A stretch of DNA of 64,000 nt from Paenibacillus macerans (GTDB lineage Bacteria; Bacillota; Bacilli; Paenibacillales; Paenibacillaceae). A program made the position numbers and the translations under genes. The stretch's first letter is position 1. Every line of letters begins with the position of its first letter. Below are positions 1 to 8,751 of this stretch, piece by piece. The stretch is taken from positions 3,100,001 to 3,164,000 of the forward strand of contig NZ_UGSI01000001.1 of NCBI RefSeq assembly GCF_900454495.1, given 5' to 3'. The notes beneath the pieces are model-generated. The model was given only the letters and a program-made list of their open reading frames with translations, ran no database searches and was not told where the DNA came from.

Positions 1-536
1 AAGAAACAAAACGATTTCAAAAATTGCATTCATAATTTGCTCTTGCTTGTCATCATTTACACTAATCCATAGTCTTAATTCAGGCATATCTTTTTCCTTG
101 ATTTCTTTCTTTATTTCATGGTAATTAGGCGGATATATTCCGTTAATTTCTGATCGATCTTGTGATGGATCAGACCTCAATTGAAACGACACACTTGATA
201 TTTGGTGAAATTGCTGTTTAATCTCATTTTTAACTTCATATTCCCAGTAGGATATATAATAATTTCCGTTAACTTCTCCTTGTACTTGTTTACTTGAAAT
301 TGATTTTGTAGATTCTTCTTTAAGTGAACTACTGTATAGTACCTATACTTGAAATAAAATGAATTGTCAAAATCATACTTTACCGATTCAATTTTCATCT
401 CGTCACCATACTTGTCCTGCAAGTATCTTGATGATTCTTTCCTCATGTTTTCTTTCCCCCACGGCGTTCCATTAAATATGCTATAAGCAAAAAACAGTAC
501 AGTAAAAACTACAAGTCCTGTGATCCAATATTTCAC
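1..536 (-). pseudogene. Frameshifted hypothetical membrane-anchored protein, 3' end beyond window
   Basis: The gene starts at 536 with an N-terminal hydrophobic segment (about residues 5-20, a signal anchor) and a short charged region. Its own frame ends at 177. The neighbouring frame is open from about 330 down to base 1 and continues in the same style (acidic/lysine-rich, with NGNYYISYWEYEV and KDMPELRLWISV). One indel near 325-345 therefore splits a longer gene, because the second frame has a stop just upstream of that point. It follows the toxin/immunity genes on the same strand and could be a small immunity or lipoprotein-like protein. I do not recognise the family. The frameshift could be real decay or a sequencing error. 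Confidence 0.6.
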
Positions 537-944
537 TTCATCACCCCTTAGTAGTAGGATAGATATTCAATCCCTATCCTGCTACACGCTTCTAATCTAA
601 TAGTTGCATTCCTATGTTAATATTCTTCAAAAATATATCAAATCGTTCGGATATGATTGTACCTCCCCTATTTTAGTGCCATTTCAATAAAAATTGCCGT
701 TTTAATTGAAATGCAGGCCATTTATTTCATAGGAGGATTTCCGTCCTGATCATAGGGTGTTTCTTCTAACCCATTATGACCTCATACTGAGCAGATATTG
801 TTCATATATATACATAACTCACTTATTACTGGACCATCAGTCCCTATCGGCTATCCCTGTATACCTGAAAGGAGTTTCTCTATGGCTCTGAAAATAAGTA
901 TTAATGGTTGAATGATGGATTCATTCGTCACTGGGTAGCCTTAC
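537..944. other. Intergenic stretch, no gene seen
   Basis: About 410 bases between the broken gene and the terminator of the second immunity gene. I see no convincing start/RBS pair or structured RNA here. The end near 920-944 belongs to a segment duplicated at 2232-2262 (see terminator entries). Confidence 0.5.
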
Positions 945-984
945 CAAAGAAAAAACCTTGAAGGACACGAAGTCAATCAAGGTT
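945..984 (-). terminator. Terminator after second immunity gene
   Basis: Perfect 8-bp stem AACCTTGA/TCAAGGTT (954-961 and 977-984), followed on the minus strand by a T-rich tract. It lies 11 bp after the stop of the 996-1379 gene. The hairpin and its flank (ACTGGGTAG, about 931-985) are nearly repeated at 2239-2302. Confidence 0.75.
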
Positions 985-995
985 CATAGATGGTG

Positions 996-1379
996 TTATT
1001 CCTCCAACATTACATCAGAACATACTACCGACAACCACGGTTTTGAGTAGTTTGTAGTAAAAATCCCCACATGATTTTGCTTATACGAGTTGTTTTTACT
1101 CTCCGCCATCTCTTTGAAAAGGACAATTGTAAAGAGACTTTCTTTGTTTACTTCATGAGAAGTTAAGGGAAGTTCTGTGCTGAATTGAAAATCCGCTTTC
1201 ATGCAATTTTTGAAAATGATCTTTAATAGTCTTGTAGTGTCACGACCATCTTGAATATCCCAATAGTAATCGACAACTACTATCAGGTCTATTAGGTTGT
1301 CATCCCACTTCACTTCAGTAACTATGCTATCTGTAAAATCGAAATTTTCTAGAACATCATGCAAATTGGTAGCCAACAC
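996..1379 (-). CDS. Putative immunity protein of the displaced Rhs toxin tip
   Basis: 127-residue soluble acidic protein with no signal peptide or membrane segment. It starts 6 bp after the stop of the small toxin-tip ORF (1386-1610) and is followed directly by a terminator, the usual layout of a toxin tip and its cognate immunity gene. The acidic composition (VTEVKWDDNLIDLIVVVDYYWD) fits a protein that neutralises a basic nuclease-like toxin. I do not recognise a named family. The role is inferred from position; the coding call is solid because of spacing, length and codon use. Confidence 0.6.
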   Translation of the reverse strand: MLATNLHDVLENFDFTDSIVTEVKWDDNLIDLIVVVDYYWDIQDGRDTTRLLKIIFKNCMKADFQFSTELPLTSHEVNKESLFTIVLFKEMAESKNNSYKQNHVGIFTTNYSKPWLSVVCSDVMLEE

Positions 1380-1385
1380 TTTAAC

Positions 1386-1610
1386 TCACCTACTAACAAA
1401 ATAGAAATGTGTTGCATCTCTTAATTCTTGCTTTGTTGCGTTGCTAGGGAATACTCCATTGTCATCAAGATAGCCGCCGCCCTTATTTTGAACCCTAAAA
1501 TAAGGAGTACCTCCCCCAGGCTCTGCATGTATTCTCACTTTAGTACCTGTGCTTGGGTCAGTAAGAATGGTTGCTACAAAGATTCGTCCCTTTAACCGCA
1601 TAAGACGCAC
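1386..1610 (-). CDS. Displaced (orphan) Rhs C-terminal toxin tip
   Basis: Up to 74 residues, basic, ending in a compact domain (GGGTPYFRVQNKGGGYLD, then FPSNATKQELRDATHFYF). It has the style of the short C-terminal toxin domains of Gram-positive polymorphic toxins. Its first codons overlap a piece of DNA homologous to the Rhs core just before the tip of the intact Rhs gene (1592-1760 against 3121-3292), so this is a toxin tip carrying recombination homology. It is not in frame with that Rhs piece: the block has a 1-base insertion, and the tip lies in a third frame. It may be decayed or use its own start (internal ATG at residue 4). Immunity partner: 996-1379. Confidence 0.55.
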   Translation of the reverse strand: MRLMRLKGRIFVATILTDPSTGTKVRIHAEPGGGTPYFRVQNKGGGYLDDNGVFPSNATKQELRDATHFYFVSR

Positions 1611-1760
1611 CGTATAAGCCTAGGGCGATTGAATTAATTTTTAAACCCAGCGCTGGAAATTTCGAAACTCATTTTATCCAACTGCCCTACCGTTAGCTCA
1701 GATAAATCTTGGCCATGCTTTCGTAGGAAATATAACTTGACGACAAGATAAAAACTATGA
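1592..1760 (-). pseudogene. Fragment of Rhs core in front of the orphan toxin tip
   Basis: The minus strand encodes VVKLYFLRKHGQDLSELTV, then GQLDKMSFEISSAGFK and, one frame over, INSIALGLYGASYAVKG. This closely matches residues of the intact Rhs protein just before its toxin tip (DNA at 3121-3292, roughly 85% identical by eye). There is one extra A in the TTTAAAAATT run relative to TTTAAAATTG in the intact gene. There is no upstream start, and the block begins right next to the stop of the DUF4279-like gene. It would serve as homology for exchanging the tip. Confidence 0.85.
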
Positions 1761-1761
1761 C

Positions 1762-2166
1762 TTATGAGTAAATATATAGGTCTACGTAAAACTCGGCTTT
1801 TATTTCACTGGCAAATTCAATAAAATCATGATTAAAGTACATTGAAGGCTTTTCATTATTTTCTACGTTTATTACTATTGCAAAAACATATTCAAGGCTA
1901 TACTTTGTTTTGATTTCCTTCAAGATAAGTTTTTTGTCTAAAATACTGTCAAGAATTTTAGACAGTTGTTCGTTGATGTCAAGAGATTCTTCATATTCAG
2001 TTTCAATCATCCAAATTGTCTCCACTCTTTTGATGCTCTTTCCAGGTATATCATCTCCTTTATCCCAAGATTTCGACGGAATTAGCTTTAATAAATCGCT
2101 TATCTCAGTAACGTTAAACTCTTCACCAGTGATAATGAATTCTACTTTCACGTTTGTTTTATCCAT
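1762..2166 (-). CDS. DUF4279-like immunity protein
   Basis: About 134 residues from the ATG at 2166 (GGGAGA six bases upstream; a longer GTG start at 2196 is possible). It has the pattern FIITGEEFNVTEISDLLKLI, PSKSWDKGD, later SILDKKLILKEIKTKYSLEY and YFNHDFIEFASEI. This is the layout of the DUF4279 family, which is common as immunity to Rhs/Wap toxins. The GEEFNVTEISDLLKLI motif echoes GDKFNVTNIPDLCKLI in the next upstream immunity gene (2313-2825), so the two may be distant relatives. It has no toxin of its own in the window, so it is probably an orphan immunity gene kept after loss or exchange of its toxin. Confidence 0.65.
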   Translation of the reverse strand: MDKTNVKVEFIITGEEFNVTEISDLLKLIPSKSWDKGDDIPGKSIKRVETIWMIETEYEESLDINEQLSKILDSILDKKLILKEIKTKYSLEYVFAIVINVENNEKPSMYFNHDFIEFASEIKAEFYVDLYIYS

Positions 2167-2261
2167 GTACATTCTCCCATTAGTTAATGTACTCACCTGT
2201 TCGATAACTTAGAATTTTGAACCTGATGATAGGTTCCATTCGGTACTGGGTAGTCTCCGCC

Positions 2262-2301
2262 AAAAAAAGAAACCTTGAAAAGCACGGAGCCAATCAAGGT
2301 T
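2262..2301 (-). terminator. Terminator after the first immunity gene
   Basis: Stem AACCTTGA/TCAAGGTT (2271-2278 and 2294-2301) with a T-rich tract on the minus strand, 12 bp after the stop of 2313-2825. Its sequence and flank are a near copy of 931-985. Confidence 0.75.
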
Positions 2302-2312
2302 AATCGTAATCT

Positions 2313-2825
2313 TTAGATTAGATACGGCGAGGTAAATGCCTCTATAAATAACCCCGACTCTCTAATCTCATTTAGCCCAAGTCGGCATTCTTTTTGCAGT
2401 CCAATATACATATAGAAGTCATAACCAAAATGAACAAACATTGAAGACGTGGACAACTTTCCCCATGAATGCTCACGAAGAATTAGTTTACATAAATCAG
2501 GGATATTTGTAACGTTAAATTTATCACCATCTTTAATAGTCGTAAACATCTCGACCATATTTCTTGTAACATACTGATTTTGAACAATACTATCTTCAAA
2601 TTTCTCTAGATTGCTAATTTCCAATGAAGATACATTCATATAATCCATAAGAATGGTTACTGCGCTGATATACTTACTCTCTATAGACAGATATTCTGTT
2701 ATGGTAAATTGCTTTCCTCCAAATACTCTCCCAATATCAGAAAATGATGTCCACTCCTCCTTTTTAAAGTTCCCTTCGTAGTCGCGATATGCAGGATCAT
2801 ACTTTGTTATTCTCCAGCAATGCAT
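2313..2825 (-). CDS. Immunity protein of the Rhs toxin
   Basis: 170 residues from the ATG at 2825, which gives the start MHCWRITKYDPAYRD with GGAG about 11 bases upstream. The gene follows the Rhs stop by 5 bp, so the two are co-transcribed. It is soluble, slightly acidic, and contains EEWTSFSDIGRVFGG and GDKFNVTNIPDLCKLI. I recall CWRITKY...EWTSYSDIG openings in immunity proteins beside Rhs/CDI-type toxins, but the family name is uncertain. Expected role: bind and block the Rhs toxin tip in the producing cell. Confidence 0.7.
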   Translation of the reverse strand: MHCWRITKYDPAYRDYEGNFKKEEWTSFSDIGRVFGGKQFTITEYLSIESKYISAVTILMDYMNVSSLEISNLEKFEDSIVQNQYVTRNMVEMFTTIKDGDKFNVTNIPDLCKLILREHSWGKLSTSSMFVHFGYDFYMYIGLQKECRLGLNEIRESGLFIEAFTSPYLI

Positions 2826-2830
2826 TCTAT

Positions 2831-5800
2831 TTAATCTCCAATCCAAGTTAAGTTTTCATCGTAAGTACCCATCCTAGTACTTTTACTGCCTAAGTTTTTC
2901 ACAGAATCAGCCATTTTCCATATCCCACCATTGTGTCCATCTACATCAGGGGTAATATATTTATTTCCTTTCTTAAAGACAGGTTGGCCATGAGATGTAA
3001 AGTTGGTTTTTGTATACCCAAGTTTTTTTGCTGCCGCCGTAGCTTCTTTGGTTGTCATACCACCAAACTGCTGCAAATGCAACTTCAGCTTATTCCCACT
3101 CTGTGTTGGTTCACTCGTCTCCTTAACCCCATAAGACGCGCCATATAAACCTAGAGCAATTGAATCAATTTTAAACCCGGCGCTGGATAGGTCAAAGCTC
3201 ATTTTATCTAGCTGCCCTACCGTTAGCTCAGATAAATCCTGGCCATCTTTCCGTAAGAAGTATAGCTTGACGACAACATACGAACTATGGCTTAAGGACG
3301 CAGCGTCAAGACGATCAAATGCTTTACTTCCGTTATACCACAAAGATTGGTATTGCTGCGCCTCATAAAACATCTCTTTATGATCCACAAATTTAAAATT
3401 AGGAAGCTGTTGTCTTAATTCGGCAAGTGTAAGTGTTGTTATATCCGGGGTGACCGTAAATCCGGCTCCTTGCTCATGTCTATGCCCCGTCGGGTCTAAA
3501 TAAATTAATGGATTATTCTGCACATACGTATACAAATTCAAACTTAGCGGATCAGTAAGCTGCCCCTGATACGTATCTTCATTTATAAATCGACCAACCG
3601 ACGGATCATACCAGCGGGCTCTCAGGTATTGTAACTCAACCTCATCATCCCACAACTCACCGGAATAACGGAATGGATTATGGACTTTCTCCTGTTCGGA
3701 AATGATATTTCCCCATATATCATATTGATACTGGTTCAGTAACGTCCCTGCTGAATCTCTCAGCTCTATTAAATCCCCGTGTCCATTATATAACGGATAG
3801 GCTTTGGTTTGATCTGCATATTCTATAGCTTCCAGCTTCAGTCCTCTTGTGTAATTTGCGACCAAATTGGCCTTTCCGTTTTCTACGGTTGCTTCGGCTA
3901 TAATTTGTTCACTGTTGCTGTCATAATAATAGCGCGTGTGTACTCCGCCTTGAATTCTTTCAACCAGCAGACCGTCTCCATTATACCGGTATTCGACGGT
4001 TTGACCATTCAGACTAACCCTTGTTAACTGATTTTGATCATCATAGCTATATTCTCTTGGTTTCGTCTTTAATTCTTGAACCGTCATCAAGGTAAGACGG
4101 TTGCCTCGGGAGTCATAGGTGTAAGTCTCGTTATTTTCTGTCGAGGTGTTTATTCGATTTAGCTCATCATACGTAAATGAATCATTAATTCCGTTTTGCA
4201 GGCGCTCTCTGATATTTTTATTATCATCATAACCATACTCGAAATGATGGGTAACATTTTCTGCCAGCGCATGATTTAACTCCGTCAATTTTGAGCCTGT
4301 ATACCGATTTTGAGTTTCGTAACCATTGCTGGAAACTGCGCCTTGAACCAGTCCATTTTTATAATACTGATACGTTGTGTCCGGTTGCTTTTCTACACTT
4401 CCTACCGTTTTCACTTGGTTCAGGTTGTCATAAGTATAGAATGTTTCGGCTCCGAATGGACCTGCCATGTGTATTCGATTATTTCCTGCATCATATTGAT
4501 TGCTAAGGGTTAATCCATCCGGGTAAGTCATCGTCTTCAACAGTTCCGTGTACTTATCATACTCGTAAGAAGTTGTTCCGGTTCCATCCGTCATCGACAG
4601 ACGTTTACCGGCTGCATCATAGGTATAACTTACCGTTTCACTGTTGCTTTTCCGTGTTTTCAAACGATTGCGGCTGTCATATTCAAAAACCGTCGAGTTC
4701 CCGTTTCGATCTACCACACGAATTACATTTCCACTAGGATCAAAATACTGTTTTTCGGACTGGCCGACTTCGTCTTTGTTCTGAATAACGCGTCCAAGCT
4801 CATCGTAACTCTTCGACTTAACGTTACCATCAGGATAGGTAGTTTGAATTAGATTTCCAAGCATATCATAGTCATACTTGGTGATGTCTCCGTTAGGATC
4901 TGTAACCGAAATAACTTTGCCTGATGAATTATACTTGTAAGAAGTGGTGTTATTCAGAGCATCATAATCTTTTAGAACCTGGTCGTTGACCCGATCGTAT
5001 TCGAACTTCGCCACAACCGTACTTTGATCTTGATTAGCAGGCTGTTCTTCCGTTATCTCAATTCTGTTCCACTTGTCGTAAGTGTTAATTTGTTTATTGC
5101 CTTCTCCATCAGCTTGTATTATTTGGCGAAGAGCATCGTTGTAAGTCGATGTAGCCGTAGAACCATCCGGGTAAGTTGTTGATGTCAGACGATCCAAACC
5201 ATCGTAGGTATATCTGGTGAGATTTCCTAATGCATCTTCACTCGATACCAGTCGGCCATTGTGATCGTAAGCCGATTTTGTTTTAACTTGATACTCTGTG
5301 CCATTATACAAGCCAGTCTCAATGTTCCATCCTAGAGCATTCCAACGCGTTCTAGACTTTACTCCCAGTTCATTCGTTACGGTTACCGTATTTTCCTGAT
5401 CGTCGTAAGATGCGCCTATGTTGTTTCCATCGGGATAGGTTACCTTAATCACACGCCCAAGTGCATCATACTCATAAGCGGTTTCATGGCCATTTCCATC
5501 CGTCGAAGCACTGACTAGTCCCGTTTCTTTGTTATAACTGATTTTTTTGCTGACTGTTGAAATATCTCCATCCGCATTCGTCACTTGTACACTTTGCAAA
5601 GTAGGGAATGCATTACCATACTGACTGCTGAACTCGCTCAGAGTAGTAACCGTCCTATCATCATTAGTAATGATTTGCTTGGTGACATTCCCGTACGAGT
5701 CTCTATCCGCATACTCCACCTTCTGCAGTAATTTACCGCTTGCATTGTTCTCGCGAACAGTAGTTTGAACAATATCTCCTTGCCCATTTCGTACAAATTC

Positions 5801-8734
5801 AACATAGCCATTGGTGTTGGAGTCTAAAGGTTCTATCGCTGTTTTAACGAGGTGATTGTCATCGAACGTATAGTACGATTTTGAGCCCCGATCATCCGTT
5901 GATTCCGTAACATTCCCGTAATCGTCATACACCGCACTTGAAGTATATACATCTGAATTTTGATTATTTCTCGAAGTAGTAACCGTTGGAACCGGCGCCG
6001 AATACGACTTGCCCTCTACCTGTTTATTATACTGATAGCTGGTTACCTTCTCGTTATCCACTGCTTGAACAACGGCCTGTTCCAGGTAATATTTGGAACC
6101 TACTTTATTATCGACATATTTTTTATTGTACTTATAAGTCGAATTAGTTAACCCGTTATTAATAAGGGTTGAAAAGCTTGTATTGTCATTATAGGTCGCT
6201 GCCATGTCAGAGGTATAGTGTATCGTTTCGCGATTAAACTCCTCAACAAGGTCATTACTGTAAATAATTTGATCCACTCGCGAGACGGCTCGGTAAGCTT
6301 CGTTAACAGAATTCGCACCAATATAGCGCCGTACCGGCTGATCATCGTAGGTGAAGACGGTGGCAGCCCCGGTAGGATGGTACACTTTGGTCAGAAGCGC
6401 GTATGGATTCGACAATTGTCTTCCTGGCTCTGAGGCGTTTAGATTAAATTTAGCAGGAGCCAAAGTATATGAATACGTCGTTTTCCTTCCGGCTGCATCT
6501 GTTATCGAATCGAGAAGTTCAACTCCTTGCTCCGTATGCTTTTTATAAACAACTGTCTCATTTCCTTTAACAACTGTAACCTCAGTCGCGGAATACGAAA
6601 TTTCTATTGTGTTCCCTATGGCATCCTTAATTTTGCTCAACAATTTACGATTATAAGTAGCATTTTGCTCATAGTAAAAGTGAATAAAGTTGTTATGAGC
6701 GTCCGAAATCTGCAGTAATCTGCCGTCTTTCGAAAAATAGTATTTGGGCTGGGCATTCGTTGACTTTAGTACGTAAGCTGACACTTCACCATTTACGTTT
6801 ACGCTTTCGTCCGCTACAAAGGTAAGTCCCTTCCAATCATAATTTTTGAGTTGGTCTCCCTCAATTTCATAACTTCCACCCTCAGGAAGATGAATATATT
6901 GTTTATCATCTTTGGTTTCTACATAAGGGAGATTCCAGGCCCACCCTTTGCCTAATGGAAAAAGCTGCTCGTTTAGCGGCGTATTAGTCGTATTCTGATA
7001 GATAAATTTGGGTTGATATTCAACGGTTACTGCACCAATAACGGGATGAGCACCTTCTGCAATATAATACCGATAGTTAGGTTCGGCGCCTTCTTCCGAG
7101 CCGGTAATCTCTAAACCGGAATTGCTGCCGATAAACTCTTTCCACACTTCGGCTTCTTCCAGTGTAGAGTAAAGCTGTGTTTGTTTCAGAACCTTACTTC
7201 CATTTCCTTCAGACTCAAGCTTATCGATCCATGGCAGGCCGTCAGCAGTATATGCGTACCTTATCCTTCCTCCCTGCCCATTGTCGACCCAAGCATCGTA
7301 GCCGGTGTCACTGGTGTACCCAGGTTTGGTAACAATCCCTTCGTAGTTCTGTCCCCATATACGGGTATCCTCAGTTCCTTTTGAAAAGACTGTCCCCGAA
7401 TAATAAGCATCGCCTCGTACAGTGCACACCGAATTACGTTTTTTGTATTCAGGAGAAGGACAACCTAACCATATAAAATCATAGTTAAATGACAATGTTC
7501 CGCTATAGGTACCATCGTTATATTCTAGTCTTGATTTACCACATGAACCGCCAGGATAATCATATAAATTAGGAGACCAGTATCCATAGCCATCGTAACT
7601 CCCTACTTTAACGATCTCACAACTATAGTTTGAAATATATTTAGAGTCCAAAGGTGTATATGAACCTGATATCACTTCCGCTCGTCCTCTAGGTTCAAGA
7701 CTTCCAACAAAACCATCTTGATTATAACTTATGGATTGCGGCAACGAATCTGGATTCCTGGCCGTTCGGTATTTAGTTACTATTTTGGACTCCGCAGGAA
7801 CAGTATATGTGATTGTTTGGCTTGCCGCCTGATTTGCCTCTTCCAATGTTGAATAGGTTCCTACAACTTTGGTTGTGGCAGGGAGATCATAGGTATTGCG
7901 GTCAACAATCCCGTCTCCATTGGTATCTTCCTGGATCCATTTTTTCTCGTTATAGCTCACCTTATATTGTCTTATGATAGGCTTCTCAATGACATTAAAT
8001 TCGACGTAGTAATTTTGCTTTGCTTCGCTTACATCAATTAATGTAGCTCCCATGCCATAAAATTGGGCATCGTTGGAATTATATTGCCGGGTAAGTGAAA
8101 ATCCAAGACCATTTCTCCCCGGTAACGACATATCTGAATTTTGGACATGCAAGTTACCCGAAAGAGTGGAAATGCTTTCTTTTTCATTTCCCACGGAGTA
8201 AGGAGCGTCGTTAAATGAAGTTTTATCGTAAACCGGAGCTTCTTCTGTTATTGGGGGGAGTACAGGTATATCGGCCACTCTATTTAAGGAATTCGCTTTA
8301 GTCTTACCAATCGAGTACACATCTTCAGTAACAGAACTACGGTCCTCTGTTTTATTCGCATCGACGTCATCCGTGACATCAAAAACTACGATACCGTCTA
8401 AAGGCGATGTATTTAACCGATTATAAACATTACTCGTAACGGTTTCTGATTTATTTAATTCCTTAGGAAACAATTCCGCCAAGGCTTCTTCATAAGTTTT
8501 ACTCGCCTGTTCTGCATGAAAAAGTGCAGTATAAACCTGATTTATAGAGTATCCTTTTTGCAGCTCGTTCTGGATAAATGAAGCAGACATTCCAAAGCGG
8601 GAAGCGATTTGTTCGTATGTACCCGTTTTCTCGGAAGCGCTCGCGATGTTAGGAATATAGGCATTCATTGTATTGAAAAAAATGAGTAGCAGCAGGAATA
8701 TAGCAATATTACGCGTACCCAGTTTTCTCTTCAT
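2831..8734 (-). CDS. Secreted Rhs/YD-repeat polymorphic toxin with Ntox21-like tip
   Basis: About 1967 residues from the ATG at 8734 (GGAGAAAAGG upstream; a TTG at 8749 is less likely). A signal peptide (IAIFLLLLIFFNTMNA) is followed by a linker, a domain opening LPGRNGLGFSLTRQYNSND, then dozens of YD repeats (YDALGRVIKVTYPDG type) from roughly residue 900 to 1700. Next comes the Rhs core end LQYLRARWYDPSVGRFINED, a pre-toxin stretch, and a C-terminal tip of about 85 residues with KKLGYTKTNFTSHGQPVF, PDVDGHNGGIWKMADSV and RMGTYDENLT. The tip resembles bacterial toxin 21 (Ntox21, a predicted nuclease-like toxin). The YD shell is expected to enclose the toxin for contact-dependent killing, as in WapA. 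It forms an operon with the upstream Ig-repeat protein and the downstream immunity gene. Confidence 0.9.
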   Translation of the reverse strand: MKRKLGTRNIAIFLLLLIFFNTMNAYIPNIASASEKTGTYEQIASRFGMSASFIQNELQKGYSINQVYTALFHAEQASKTYEEALAELFPKELNKSETVTSNVYNRLNTSPLDGIVVFDVTDDVDANKTEDRSSVTEDVYSIGKTKANSLNRVADIPVLPPITEEAPVYDKTSFNDAPYSVGNEKESISTLSGNLHVQNSDMSLPGRNGLGFSLTRQYNSNDAQFYGMGATLIDVSEAKQNYYVEFNVIEKPIIRQYKVSYNEKKWIQEDTNGDGIVDRNTYDLPATTKVVGTYSTLEEANQAASQTITYTVPAESKIVTKYRTARNPDSLPQSISYNQDGFVGSLEPRGRAEVISGSYTPLDSKYISNYSCEIVKVGSYDGYGYWSPNLYDYPGGSCGKSRLEYNDGTYSGTLSFNYDFIWLGCPSPEYKKRNSVCTVRGDAYYSGTVFSKGTEDTRIWGQNYEGIVTKPGYTSDTGYDAWVDNGQGGRIRYAYTADGLPWIDKLESEGNGSKVLKQTQLYSTLEEAEVWKEFIGSNSGLEITGSEEGAEPNYRYYIAEGAHPVIGAVTVEYQPKFIYQNTTNTPLNEQLFPLGKGWAWNLPYVETKDDKQYIHLPEGGSYEIEGDQLKNYDWKGLTFVADESVNVNGEVSAYVLKSTNAQPKYYFSKDGRLLQISDAHNNFIHFYYEQNATYNRKLLSKIKDAIGNTIEISYSATEVTVVKGNETVVYKKHTEQGVELLDSITDAAGRKTTYSYTLAPAKFNLNASEPGRQLSNPYALLTKVYHPTGAATVFTYDDQPVRRYIGANSVNEAYRAVSRVDQIIYSNDLVEEFNRETIHYTSDMAATYNDNTSFSTLINNGLTNSTYKYNKKYVDNKVGSKYYLEQAVVQAVDNEKVTSYQYNKQVEGKSYSAPVPTVTTSRNNQNSDVYTSSAVYDDYGNVTESTDDRGSKSYYTFDDNHLVKTAIEPLDSNTNGYVEFVRNGQGDIVQTTVRENNASGKLLQKVEYADRDSYGNVTKQIITNDDRTVTTLSEFSSQYGNAFPTLQSVQVTNADGDISTVSKKISYNKETGLVSASTDGNGHETAYEYDALGRVIKVTYPDGNNIGASYDDQENTVTVTNELGVKSRTRWNALGWNIETGLYNGTEYQVKTKSAYDHNGRLVSSEDALGNLTRYTYDGLDRLTSTTYPDGSTATSTYNDALRQIIQADGEGNKQINTYDKWNRIEITEEQPANQDQSTVVAKFEYDRVNDQVLKDYDALNNTTSYKYNSSGKVISVTDPNGDITKYDYDMLGNLIQTTYPDGNVKSKSYDELGRVIQNKDEVGQSEKQYFDPSGNVIRVVDRNGNSTVFEYDSRNRLKTRKSNSETVSYTYDAAGKRLSMTDGTGTTSYEYDKYTELLKTMTYPDGLTLSNQYDAGNNRIHMAGPFGAETFYTYDNLNQVKTVGSVEKQPDTTYQYYKNGLVQGAVSSNGYETQNRYTGSKLTELNHALAENVTHHFEYGYDDNKNIRERLQNGINDSFTYDELNRINTSTENNETYTYDSRGNRLTLMTVQELKTKPREYSYDDQNQLTRVSLNGQTVEYRYNGDGLLVERIQGGVHTRYYYDSNSEQIIAEATVENGKANLVANYTRGLKLEAIEYADQTKAYPLYNGHGDLIELRDSAGTLLNQYQYDIWGNIISEQEKVHNPFRYSGELWDDEVELQYLRARWYDPSVGRFINEDTYQGQLTDPLSLNLYTYVQNNPLIYLDPTGHRHEQGAGFTVTPDITTLTLAELRQQLPNFKFVDHKEMFYEAQQYQSLWYNGSKAFDRLDAASLSHSSYVVVKLYFLRKDGQDLSELTVGQLDKMSFDLSSAGFKIDSIALGLYGASYGVKETSEPTQSGNKLKLHLQQFGGMTTKEATAAAKKLGYTKTNFTSHGQPVFKKGNKYITPDVDGHNGGIWKMADSVKNLGSKSTRMGTYDENLTWIGD

Positions 8735-8751
8735 CGACCTTTTCTCCAATC

